From CAWUKT01 sp963923035 (GTDB lineage: Bacteria; Bacteroidota; Bacteroidia; J057; JADKCL01), in the NCBI GenBank assembly GCA_963923035.1, contig CAWUKT010000007.1, positions 1 to 64,000 on the forward strand: a stretch of DNA of 64,000 bases. The letters are read 5' to 3'. This document shows, one piece after another, positions 51,140-60,400 of this stretch. The stretch's first letter is position 1, and each line of letters starts with the position of its first letter. Made by a program: the position numbers and the translations under genes. The notes beneath the pieces were generated by a model that saw nothing but the letters and a program-made list of their open reading frames with translations, was not told the origin of the DNA and made no database searches.

Positions 51140-53628
51140 TTGACGATGGTTTCGAAATCGCCCATTTGCTGAAGAATCAAACGTTTTTTCCACGGTTCTT
51201 CCACTTTTCCAAGATCCAGCTTCGTCACCCGAATCTCCGTCCGTCGGTTCTTGGAGTGCTCAGCTTCCCCACAATTTACACCGTCGTCACACTTGTTCAC
51301 AAGTTGTTTTTCGCCATATCCTTTCGCCACGATGCGCGGCTTCTGGATTCCACGATCGGTGATATAGCCCACAGCGGCGTCAGAACGGGACTGGGAGAGC
51401 TTTTCGTTGTAAGAATCGCCCCCGCGGGAGTCCGTATGTGAGCTAAGTTCCACAGAGGCTTCGGGATTGTTCTCAAGGAAGTAGATGATTTCAAACAAGT
51501 CCATCGACGCGATATCCGTGATGTTCGACTTGTTGTAATCGTAGTAAATGATCTTCACGACGGCACCAATTTCGTAGGGAACCATCGGCATGTCCACGGA
51601 AACGGTGGTGTCGCCCTTGAAGTCACCCGGCTTGGGGAGTTCGGCCCGGGAAGCGAAGTAACCCTGCTTGGAACCGATGAGGTAATGCTCGACGGTCGGG
51701 TCCAATACCATCCAAAAGCGGCCATCATAGCGGCTAACCGTGCGATCGGCTTCCTTCCGGTCCTGGCTGTGGATGGCAGCCACTGTGGTTTGGGGAAGGG
51801 TTTTCTTGTCTTCCTGTACAAAGCTCCGGCCTTCTACCAGCATGTAGTTGCCTTTGTCGAGGGAAGCATTGATGATGAAGTCCTCTGGATCGACCTTTCC
51901 AATGGTGGAAACGGTTGCGATATGGGGCTTGTAGCCATCTTTCAGGATGATGACCGTGTACTCGGTATTTTCTTCCAGTTCAGTGAAATAGGAGCCTTTC
52001 TTGTCTCCCTGGAAGTTCTTTTCCCGGTAGGAAATCAGGCGGATATCGGCATCCTCCACGGCGGCACCGGACTCGGAATCCTTGACGTCACCCGAAAGGG
52101 TGAAAATCAGGTCGCGCTCCAACTCCATCACCACTTCGATGTCTTCGAAGGGACTTACCTCCTTCGTCAGGATTTTCTCCCGCAATTGCAGATAATCTTT
52201 CTTGGACAGGGTCGCGAAATAATCCGTTCCCCATTTCGCATCAATCTCAAACTTACCCTCCTTGTCGGTGGTGAGCTTGGTCTCCTTGCTGCTGGCGTCC
52301 ATCATGCTGACCTTCACACTGCGGAGCGGAGCCTTGGTGCGGCTGTCCACCACGGTGCCTTTGATCTTCATCTTACGGGTGAAGTTGAAGATGTCGTCGT
52401 TGCCGGAACGGTTGGAAGTGAAGTAACCACGGGGGCTATTGCTCCGCCAGGTGATTCCGAAATCGTCCCGGGAGGAGTTCAGAGGGTAACCGGCATTGGT
52501 GGGTTCTTCCCAGCTGTCACCATCCGCGGCGGCCGCGAAGATATCCAGACCGCCCATGCCGGGATGGCCATTGGAGGAGAAGAATAGCGTACCGGAGTTG
52601 TGGAGGTAGGGAAATTCTTCGTCGCCCTGGGTATTGATCTTAGAACCGAGGTTGATCGGAGTGGACCAGCTGGAACCGTCCCATTTGCTCATGTAGAGGT
52701 CAGTGCCACCAAATCCGCCGGGAATATCCGAGGCGAATACCATCACCTGCCCGTCTTTGGAAAGGGCCGGGTGGCCGCAGGAGTACATATCGTCGTTGAA
52801 GGAAATGGGCTCCACGTTTTTCCATTTTCCATTCTCATTCGTCGCAGAAAAAATCTTGAGGCGGTTGATGCCCCGGGTATCCTTGCCGAAATCACCTTTG
52901 ATATAATTGCTCCGGGTAAAGTAAATCTTATCGCCTTTGGGGCTCAGAACAGCCGGTCCTTCGTGGAAACGGGAGTTCACTTTGCCTTTCAGCGGCTTGA
53001 TCTTGAATCCTTTCTTGGAGTTGTCCCGCTTGACCATGTAGATGTCGTAGAAGTACTTCTCACGGTCCCGCAGGTTTACGAAACGGGCTCCAAATCCACG
53101 GCGACGGGAGGAGGTATAGATCATTCCCTGACGGGTCATGACCGGGGCCATGTCACTGGCGCCCACGTTGAAATCTTCCGGCTCCACGACGTAGCGGGTG
53201 GAGTCCATCTTGAGCTCCTGCGCGTAGTCGCAGGCCTCGATGAACCGCGCCGCCCGGCGGGGATTCTCGCCGGTCTGGAGGTAGGCTTCAAACCACTTGC
53301 GGGCCTGGGCATACTTCCCATTCGACATCAACGCCTGGCCGTAGTAGAACTTGTTGATGGCCGCCGCACCCTGCGTCGTCACCAATTCGCCGTACCATTT
53401 TTCTGCTCCCTCCGGCTCGCCAATGTTGTTGTAGGCGTCCGCCAAACGCTCCATGGCCCGGATATCCCGTTCTTTTTTCAGGCCCTTCTCGTACTGGTTG
53501 ATCGCCAAGGGATACGCCAGCGCTTCGTACAATTTGTCGCCTTTGCGCAGGTTACGGTTCTGAGCCAGAGCAGCCTGCGAACAACCCAGCGCGAGACAAA
53601 AGATTAAGAAATAGTGAATACTTTTCAT
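51136..53628 (-). CDS. OmpA-family protein with TPR, PD40 and carboxypeptidase-like domains
   Basis: 830 residues from the ATG at 53628, giving signal peptide SIHYFLIFCLALGCSQAALAQ. Then TPR helices (30-150: KGDKLYEALAYPLAINQYEKGLKK), PD40 propeller strands (SPKGDKIYFTRSNY, SKDGQVMVFASD), a CarboxypepD_reg-like region (KIKGTVVDSRTKAPLRSVKVSM), a second beta module and a C-terminal OmpA peptidoglycan-binding domain (VELSSHTDSRGGDSYNEKLSQSRSDAAVGYITDRGI). This is the PorE-like arrangement of T9SS-associated proteins, linking an outer-membrane complex to peptidoglycan. Its TGA overlaps the adhesin ATG; 50 bases follow the SprF-like gene stop. Confidence 0.92.
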   Translation of the reverse strand: MKSIHYFLIFCLALGCSQAALAQNRNLRKGDKLYEALAYPLAINQYEKGLKKERDIRAMERLADAYNNIGEPEGAEKWYGELVTTQGAAAINKFYYGQALMSNGKYAQARKWFEAYLQTGENPRRAARFIEACDYAQELKMDSTRYVVEPEDFNVGASDMAPVMTRQGMIYTSSRRRGFGARFVNLRDREKYFYDIYMVKRDNSKKGFKIKPLKGKVNSRFHEGPAVLSPKGDKIYFTRSNYIKGDFGKDTRGINRLKIFSATNENGKWKNVEPISFNDDMYSCGHPALSKDGQVMVFASDIPGGFGGTDLYMSKWDGSSWSTPINLGSKINTQGDEEFPYLHNSGTLFFSSNGHPGMGGLDIFAAAADGDSWEEPTNAGYPLNSSRDDFGITWRSNSPRGYFTSNRSGNDDIFNFTRKMKIKGTVVDSRTKAPLRSVKVSMMDASSKETKLTTDKEGKFEIDAKWGTDYFATLSKKDYLQLREKILTKEVSPFEDIEVVMELERDLIFTLSGDVKDSESGAAVEDADIRLISYREKNFQGDKKGSYFTELEENTEYTVIILKDGYKPHIATVSTIGKVDPEDFIINASLDKGNYMLVEGRSFVQEDKKTLPQTTVAAIHSQDRKEADRTVSRYDGRFWMVLDPTVEHYLIGSKQGYFASRAELPKPGDFKGDTTVSVDMPMVPYEIGAVVKIIYYDYNKSNITDIASMDLFEIIYFLENNPEASVELSSHTDSRGGDSYNEKLSQSRSDAAVGYITDRGIQKPRIVAKGYGEKQLVNKCDDGVNCGEAEHSKNRRTEIRVTKLDLGKVEEPWKKRLILQQMGDFETIVK

Positions 53629-53678
53629 GATTTCCGTGGATATATCAAGTGCCGTTGCCGGCCATCTTTCAAAATGGA

Positions 53679-54620
53679 TTAGAACCAACGCGGGGAGACC
53701 ATTCCCATGCGCTTAAAGTTAAGGTCGATTCCCAACATGATTTCGTGGGACCCATTCGAGACGTTACTAAGTTCCGAAATTGTGTAATCATAGGCATACC
53801 CTACGTTCAACCAATTCGTCAACTGGATGCCGAGCATTCCCACCACCGCATCTTCCAGGCGGTAAGAAGCTCCCAGCCAAACCCGGTTCTGAATCCAGAA
53901 CTGAGCGTTGACATCGAAGTTGATCGGCGCGCCGGGGACGTACTTGAGGAGGAAAGAAGGCTTGAAACGGAACGGCGATTCGTCGGTTCCGGTGATGAAG
54001 CCGGTATGGACAAAGAAATGCCGACGCTCCCGGGCCTGGTCATCCACTCCCAATACCTCATTGGTGCCATTGACTGAGTTTTCAATCAGGTCCGGGGCCG
54101 ACAGGCCGAGGTAGAAGTGGTTGGTATTGAAAAACACCCCGGCACCGGCGTTGGGGCGCCAAAGGTTCAGGTTATTCGCGAAAGCAGGGTCCTGAGAACT
54201 GCTCGAAATCAGCGAGGTGGTCCGAACCCCCGACAGCCGATTGCTGATGTTCTCCACGGTCCCGTGGAGCCCGAAGGACAAGGTCGCATTGTCGTTCAGC
54301 GGAATCCGGTACGAATAGGCCAGGTTCAAGGTCGACGTACGGGTCACCCCGATCTCGTCGTTGTAAAACGCCAATCCAAAACCGTGGCGCAGGTTGTTGG
54401 AAGGCCCGTGAACTGCAAAGCTCTGCGTGGTCGGGGCACCTTCTACATTTACCCACTGCTTCCGGTAAATGAGTGTGCTCGAAATATACCCTGCACTCCC
54501 CGCATAAGCCGGGTTGATGGCAAGGTGGTTGAACATATACTGACTGTAGTGGCTATCCTGCTGGGCAAACAAACCATTCCCCAGGACCGCGATACAGATG
54601 ATGATGAGATATTTCTTCAT
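53679..54620 (-). CDS. PorP/SprF family T9SS outer-membrane protein
   Basis: 313 residues. Signal peptide (MKKYLIIICIAVLGNGLFAQ), then QDSHYSQYMFNHLAINPAYAGSAGYISSTLIYRKQW, the unmistakable N-terminus of PorP/SprF proteins, and a 14-strand-like outer-membrane barrel to the C-terminus (FKRMGMVSPRWF). SprF-like proteins are needed for secretion or surface attachment of type B T9SS cargo and are normally encoded directly downstream of the cargo gene, as here (15 bases). Expected partner of the 824-residue protein upstream. Domain call is near certain. Confidence 0.95.
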   Translation of the reverse strand: MKKYLIIICIAVLGNGLFAQQDSHYSQYMFNHLAINPAYAGSAGYISSTLIYRKQWVNVEGAPTTQSFAVHGPSNNLRHGFGLAFYNDEIGVTRTSTLNLAYSYRIPLNDNATLSFGLHGTVENISNRLSGVRTTSLISSSSQDPAFANNLNLWRPNAGAGVFFNTNHFYLGLSAPDLIENSVNGTNEVLGVDDQARERRHFFVHTGFITGTDESPFRFKPSFLLKYVPGAPINFDVNAQFWIQNRVWLGASYRLEDAVVGMLGIQLTNWLNVGYAYDYTISELSNVSNGSHEIMLGIDLNFKRMGMVSPRWF

Positions 54621-54635
54621 GGTACTGGTGGGTTC

Positions 54636-57110
54636 TTAGCGTTGGATAATTACATAACCTTGGATGGGCTCCAAATCTCCGCCCAAATCCAGAAGATAGA
54701 AATAAGTGCCATCGGGCAGGTCCTGGTCGTTCCAGGTGCCCTGCCAGGTATTGCTATAAGGAGATTCCTTGAATACCTCCGAACCGTATCGGTTGAAAAT
54801 AGTAAGGCTGTTTCCGGGATAGAGATCCAGATTGGGAATCATGAACTGGTCGTTGAGGTTGTCGCCGTTGGGCGAGAAGCCTTCGGGGATCAGTTCCCGC
54901 TGGATGCTGACCAATACCGCCAGGATATTGGAGTTGAGGGTTGAGCAATTGTTCACATCGGTGACTTCTAAGAAGAAGCTCCCTCCACCGGAAGGCAGGC
55001 TGAGCGTCGTTCCGTTTTCACCGTCGATCGTCACCCCATCCTGATACCACTGGAAGGATCCAGTGGTCACACTGGAAACCAAAACATCGCCCTCACGGGT
55101 GATCAGCGGAATTTCCGATTCCGGATAGAAGGACACGTTGACCGTGGTACTCGTCGACACACAGCCATTGGCATCGGTGGCATCGACGCTGAAATCTCCA
55201 CCGGGGGCGGAGACCACCAACATGTCACCGACGGTTCCGTCATTCCAGATATAACTCACGGCTCCGGGCGTTGCCGATTCCAGGGTCACAGTGTTTTGAG
55301 GACAGACAATGCGGTCCGCCCCGAGGTCGATCACAATCGGAGTAAACGCGTCAATCCGAATGGTATCGCGGGAACGGCAGCCGTTGGTGTCCACCACTTC
55401 CACCCAGAAATCTCCGGGCGGGAAAGCCGTAAAGTCCAACGAAGTCGTCGAAGAATCGGCCCACAAGACGCTGTCCCAAATCGAAGTGACCGACAGGACG
55501 AGCGAATCGGTTTCGCACAGGGTCGTATCGTCGGGCAATTGGACCTGGGTCTGGGGGTAAAAAGTCACAGTAACCACGTCCGAGGTGTCAACGCAATTGT
55601 TGGCGTCGGTCACCACGACCTGGTAGGTTCCGGATTGATCGACTTCGAGGTCGGCCGAGGTCTCTCCGCCGGGAAGCCATTCGTACGCGAATCCATTGGG
55701 AGTCGTACCATCCAACATGATGGAGGAACCGCCACAGATTTCCACGTCCGGGCCGGGCGTGATATTGGCGACCGGGTTTTCCCGGAGCGTGATGATCACG
55801 GTATCGCGATCGATGCAGCCGTTGGCGTCTTCGGCTTCGATCCAGTAAATCCCGGTAATGAAGATATCAAGGGTCTGGTTGGTAGAACCATCGGACCAGA
55901 GATAATTCACAAAGCCAGGACCAGCATCAATGGTATAAAATGAGTCGACGCATTCGGTGCGGTCGGGGCCCAGGTCAATGGTGGACGCAGCCCCGGTGAT
56001 GCTCAGCGTATCCGAGGTCAACACCTGGCAGGCGGAGGAATATTGTACCTGGAAGTAATAGTCTCCGCTTTGTCCCGTCACCAAGGAATCTCCCATTCCA
56101 AAGGTCATCCCATCGCGGAACCAAGTCACCGTGCCGCCGGCCGGATAGGTCGCGGTCAATGCCGAGGAACCCGTATTGCAAATGGAAGGCTCGGAAGCCG
56201 CGGCCATGACTGCCGCCTGCCGATCCAACTCATCGTTGTTGGCGCTGACAATGGGGTCAAAGAAGGCTCCGGTCACATTTCGGAACCAGACCCGCATGGA
56301 AGGTGTGGCACCACAGGAGTCGATTACCGTGGGGTTGCCATTGATCCCGGGGTCGCCGGGAGTGTATTGCATGTCACCACAAGAGCCCGGGCAGGGCGTC
56401 ACGGGTGCACAATTGTTCATGATGTCGAGGGTGGAGTCGGCGGTGAACCATGCCGGGTAGCCATCCACGGTAGAGGGGCCTTCCCAATCGAAGGTATTGA
56501 AGCCGGGAGTCGCAGAAGTGGTGAAAAAAGGCGAAAAGCCCTTGACCAAGTCGGTGGAATCCACCGTTTTCAACCGCAAAGTGGCTGAATCTCCGCTGAA
56601 AATCCGCCAGCGGACGGTCCGGGCATCGACTGGGAACCGGTATTGGGTGGTGCCGATGGTCTGGCCACTGGCGCTGCTGCCCGTGCCCATGTCATCGTTT
56701 CCGATGCTCAGCATCACCGAATCAATGTTCGAGACAGGTCCGGAAACCCCGGGATTGCCATAATACAACTGGATTTCGGCGGTCCCGCCAAAGGGCAAGG
56801 TGTCCATCAGAACCCAAATCGTCGTGGATGGGGTATTCAATCCACTTTGAATCCAATACGGGAGGGGGGTGCAACAATCGGGGCCTGCGATCCGCAGGTC
56901 ATCGCCCGTGGGAGATAGCTTCCCGCTGCTGATCAGGGTTTGGGTGTCAAGATTGAGGCGGACAGGAAAATCGCTCAGCGCCGGATTTGACACATTGGAG
57001 ACGGTGGCCGTCTGGCTGTATTGGAAATCTCCAAAGCACGGAGCTTGTCCAAAAACACCTTCCCCATTTAGCAACAAAACCACTCCAAGAAAGAGTATTA
57101 GTTTTTTCAT
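54636..57110 (-). CDS. T9SS type B cargo protein, DUF2341 and Ig-like modules
   Basis: 824 residues from the ATG at 57110, giving signal peptide KKLILFLGVVLLLNGEGVFGQ; longer frame upstream rejected. A DUF2341 domain follows (SNPALSDFPVRLNLDTQTLI...LPYWIQ), then five or so Ig/PKD-like modules of the form LCETDSLVLSVTSIWDSVLWADSSTTS...GDFWVEVVDTNGCRSRD, and a C-terminal gliding-motility-associated (CHU_C, type B) domain: IPEGFSPNGDNLNDQFMIPNLDLYPGNSLTIFNRYGSEVF. Surface protein exported by T9SS with the help of SprF. First gene of a four-gene operon that starts after the A2M terminator. Confidence 0.92.
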   Translation of the reverse strand: MKKLILFLGVVLLLNGEGVFGQAPCFGDFQYSQTATVSNVSNPALSDFPVRLNLDTQTLISSGKLSPTGDDLRIAGPDCCTPLPYWIQSGLNTPSTTIWVLMDTLPFGGTAEIQLYYGNPGVSGPVSNIDSVMLSIGNDDMGTGSSASGQTIGTTQYRFPVDARTVRWRIFSGDSATLRLKTVDSTDLVKGFSPFFTTSATPGFNTFDWEGPSTVDGYPAWFTADSTLDIMNNCAPVTPCPGSCGDMQYTPGDPGINGNPTVIDSCGATPSMRVWFRNVTGAFFDPIVSANNDELDRQAAVMAAASEPSICNTGSSALTATYPAGGTVTWFRDGMTFGMGDSLVTGQSGDYYFQVQYSSACQVLTSDTLSITGAASTIDLGPDRTECVDSFYTIDAGPGFVNYLWSDGSTNQTLDIFITGIYWIEAEDANGCIDRDTVIITLRENPVANITPGPDVEICGGSSIMLDGTTPNGFAYEWLPGGETSADLEVDQSGTYQVVVTDANNCVDTSDVVTVTFYPQTQVQLPDDTTLCETDSLVLSVTSIWDSVLWADSSTTSLDFTAFPPGDFWVEVVDTNGCRSRDTIRIDAFTPIVIDLGADRIVCPQNTVTLESATPGAVSYIWNDGTVGDMLVVSAPGGDFSVDATDANGCVSTSTTVNVSFYPESEIPLITREGDVLVSSVTTGSFQWYQDGVTIDGENGTTLSLPSGGGSFFLEVTDVNNCSTLNSNILAVLVSIQRELIPEGFSPNGDNLNDQFMIPNLDLYPGNSLTIFNRYGSEVFKESPYSNTWQGTWNDQDLPDGTYFYLLDLGGDLEPIQGYVIIQR

Positions 57111-57447
57111 ATAGTATCCATTCAATGCAGGTAGAATATTAGCCGGTTTTCTTCCAATTACAACCCTATTCTTCCACAAGCCAGAAGAGAAGGGAAGAAT
57201 CGCTGGTTTTGAACTAATTACCCTGCGTAATTCTTCGGTTGATTCTTTATGGCCCATCGTTCCCCACATTCACTTTCAGGCCCTTGATTACTTACACGCT
57301 AGTGGGCATAAATTTAGCTTTCCCCCCTCTAAGGTGCAAGATTCCCCCACTTTTATCTTCCTGAAATGCGAGATATGGAGCGTAGAGGGAGGGGGAAAAT
57401 GAAAAAAGGGGAAGTCAATCCGCAGATCGCTTCCCCTTGAGGTTATT
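57111..57447. other. Promoter region of surface operon
   Basis: About 337 bases: contains the A2M terminator at 57405-57438 and must carry the promoter of the operon starting at 57110. An open frame upstream of 57110 in phase with the gene has no coding character. No clean TTG/TAnnTTTG pair seen; TAGGGTTG (minus strand, about 57165) is one mismatch from the -7 box but its -33 partner is badly spaced. Confidence 0.45.
57405..57438 (-). terminator. Intrinsic terminator of A2M gene
   Basis: Read on the minus strand: AAGGGGAAG (57438-57430), 15-base loop, CTTCCCCTT (57414-57406), then a run of six T. It follows the A2M stop at 57448 after 9 bases and separates the A2M transcript from the surface operon. 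Confidence 0.9.
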
Positions 57448-60400
57448 CTAGCGGGGGTCAATTCGAACGAATCCACCACCGTTGTAGCTGCGGAAATCGG
57501 GATCGTACATGGCTTCCGCGCCAATGGGAGCGGCTTTGAACAGCCCTGCATTCACCGCCCGCAACATATAATGGTACTTGCGCGACTCGTTGCTGCCAAT
57601 GGAGGTGAAGACCAACAGGCGATCGTCCCGGACGTCCACATACTGGGGATACAAGGTATTCTTCATCCAGGACAGGGCCGTGGAAGTTCCCAAACGGGGA
57701 TTGTCGATTTCAAATCCAGCCGGGATCAGGTCCGAAATGGCGATGTTTTCGGCTCCTCTCAGTCCCGAGCCCAATTCGATTTCACACACGATCAATTCTC
57801 CTTGCTTCACGCGTCCGCTTGTGATTTCATTGCCATCGCGGTCGAAATAGCGGCGGCGAACGCGGATATTGTTGTCCACTTCTTCCACCGCGGCATCTCC
57901 TCCTTTTTTCACGCCTTCCACCGACCAGAAATAATAGACCTGGCCACTTCCATTCGCGTTCAGATTGACCTTATTGCCTTTCAGGAGGTCGCTTTGGAAG
58001 CTCCAGGGCTGGTTGTTGTAGGTGCCAATGGACTTGCCGGAGACCGAGATGTCCACCTTGACCTGGGAACGGCTGTTCTTGCTGGCCGCCTTGCCGAGGG
58101 CGAGGAAAGTCCAGGACTTGTCCTGGGTCGAGTAGACCCGACGACCGGGATTGGTGAGCCATTTGATCAGGCCAGGAATCTGCTTGTTGTCGGGATCGAC
58201 GTCGGTAAGGACGCTCAACATGATGGCATTCGCGCGGACGGGCGAATCAAAGCTGCCGCCCGACTCACGTTCGGGAACTTCCGGCGAGAAAGAGCCGGGC
58301 ATCAATTCGTTGAACGCATTCCAATCGTTCTCGAGGCCGAACGCTCCAGCGAGCAGGTAACGGGTATCCGTCGTCAACAGGTGCGGACGGGCCCGGTAAT
58401 AGTTCATCAGCGACAGGTCGGCACGATCAGCCAAAGCCAATACATAAAGGCTGTACAGTACTTCTTTGTGAGCCTTGATTTCGACCGAGCGGCTGCCACT
58501 CCGGTAACGGGAATACTGGTAGGTCTTTTTCTCAGCTGCCTCCCGGGCCAGGTAGCGGTAGAGCTTGTTCATCATGCTCTCGGAGACATCGTAGCCCGCT
58601 TTTTGGGCTTCGGTCAGGAAATGCGCCGCGTAGGCCGATCCCCACCAGGAAGAATAGCTGCCGCCGGGCCAATAGGAAAGCGAACCATCGCTCAATTGCA
58701 TGCTTTGGAGCTTCCGAACGCCTTCCTTGACGAAGTAGACGGGGTTTCCGTTCACGTACATGTCCGGAGCCACGGCTGCCGCCAATTCTTCGAAGTACAA
58801 TTGGGGGAAGAGTTTCGAAGTGGTCTGCTCCACGCATCCGTGGGGATAGCGCACCAAACTGCTCAGTTGATCGGCGTATTGGAGCGCGGGGAATTTCGCG
58901 ATGGACAGGCTGGTCCGCTGGGTGCCATCCACAAAATTGGTCGGCAATTGAATGGATTTGGAAGCACCAGCCTTCAAAATGCCCACGCCACTTTCCACGA
59001 CCAACGGGGAAGTCGGACGGACGGCAATCTCAATTTCCTCCAGCACCTTGTCCATTCCACTCGTCCGGATCGTGATTTTTCCTTTGCCCACTTCATCTCC
59101 GACCTGCAACCCAAACTTCACGTTGGCATTGCCTTTTCCAGCAATCTGCACGGACTGGGAAGCCGCAGAGGACACCTTGATCGGGCCCTCGGTGGCAACA
59201 TTGACCGTGACCTTGCCGGCCTGGGCGGTGGTATTGAGGAGGGAGACGGGCAAAACGACGGAGTCCTTCGGGGAAAGGAAACGGGGAACGGCGGGCATGA
59301 CCACCACGTCATCGGTGATTGTCATCATCTTCTCCGCCGAGCCAAAGCGCTGGTCGGAATAGGCGACCGCCATCAGACGGGCCGCCCCATTGAATTGGGG
59401 AACGGGCACCTTGATGCGGACCTCGCCGCTGCTGCTGGACCGACGCGTGCCAGACCAGAAGGACAGCAATTTGAAGCGCTGGGCCGTGATGGGATTGATG
59501 CGCTTGCCGCTTTCCATCTCGTCGCCACCGGCCATGGAAGAGTTCATCGATTGGACTTCTTCCATGAGCATCTCGTAGAGGTCGTAGCTGCTCACGCTCA
59601 GCTTCCGCTTCGCGTACATGAACGCGTAGGGATCCGGCGTCTTGTAGTTCTTGATCTGGAGGATGCCTTCGTCGACCATCGCAAGGGTCACCCGCACATT
59701 TTCTGAGGGAGCCGTTTTGATCACGATCTCCTGGGTGCGGCGGGGCTTGATCCGCTCCGGCGATTGGATTTCGACGGGGAGGCGGTTGCTGCTGGCTTCG
59801 ACCAGCAAGGGCTGGAAGCCGTGCCCAACGAAGAAGGGCGTGCCAGCGTTCAGCTGGTGGGGACGGATGAGCGTCGCACTGACGAAGACGTTGGGGAGGT
59901 GTTCCCCGGTGATGGGCAATTCCAGTTCGGCGGAATTGTTCTCGACGGCGAGGTAGCGGTGCTCCAGGACATTTTCCCGTTCCACCGTCACCAACATTTT
60001 ACCCGAGAAAGGCGTCTTGAACAAGAGTTTGGCTGTTTCGCCCGGCTCGTATTTTTCCTTGTCCGGCACGATTTCAATCCGGCCCTCACGGTCCACCGCG
60101 AAAGAACTCCGGGTAGTCGACCGGGAACCATAGGCGTAGAAAGTCCGCGTGCTGTACCGCTCCTGGCCAGCCTTGCGGAAACGGACCTCGTAGCGGCCTG
60201 ATTTCTGGGGCGTGTACACATAGTTGGTGACGCCATTCAGCGTCAGGCTTTTACTTTCCTCCACAATCTCCTTCCGTTCACTTTGGTAGGTATACTCGCC
60301 ACTCCGGTTTTTCTTCAGCACCGTCCGCCATTCGAAGCGAACCACTTCCACCTGCGCCCGGAAATTGCTCAGCGCCTTGTCCTGTGGCGAAACGGCGACG

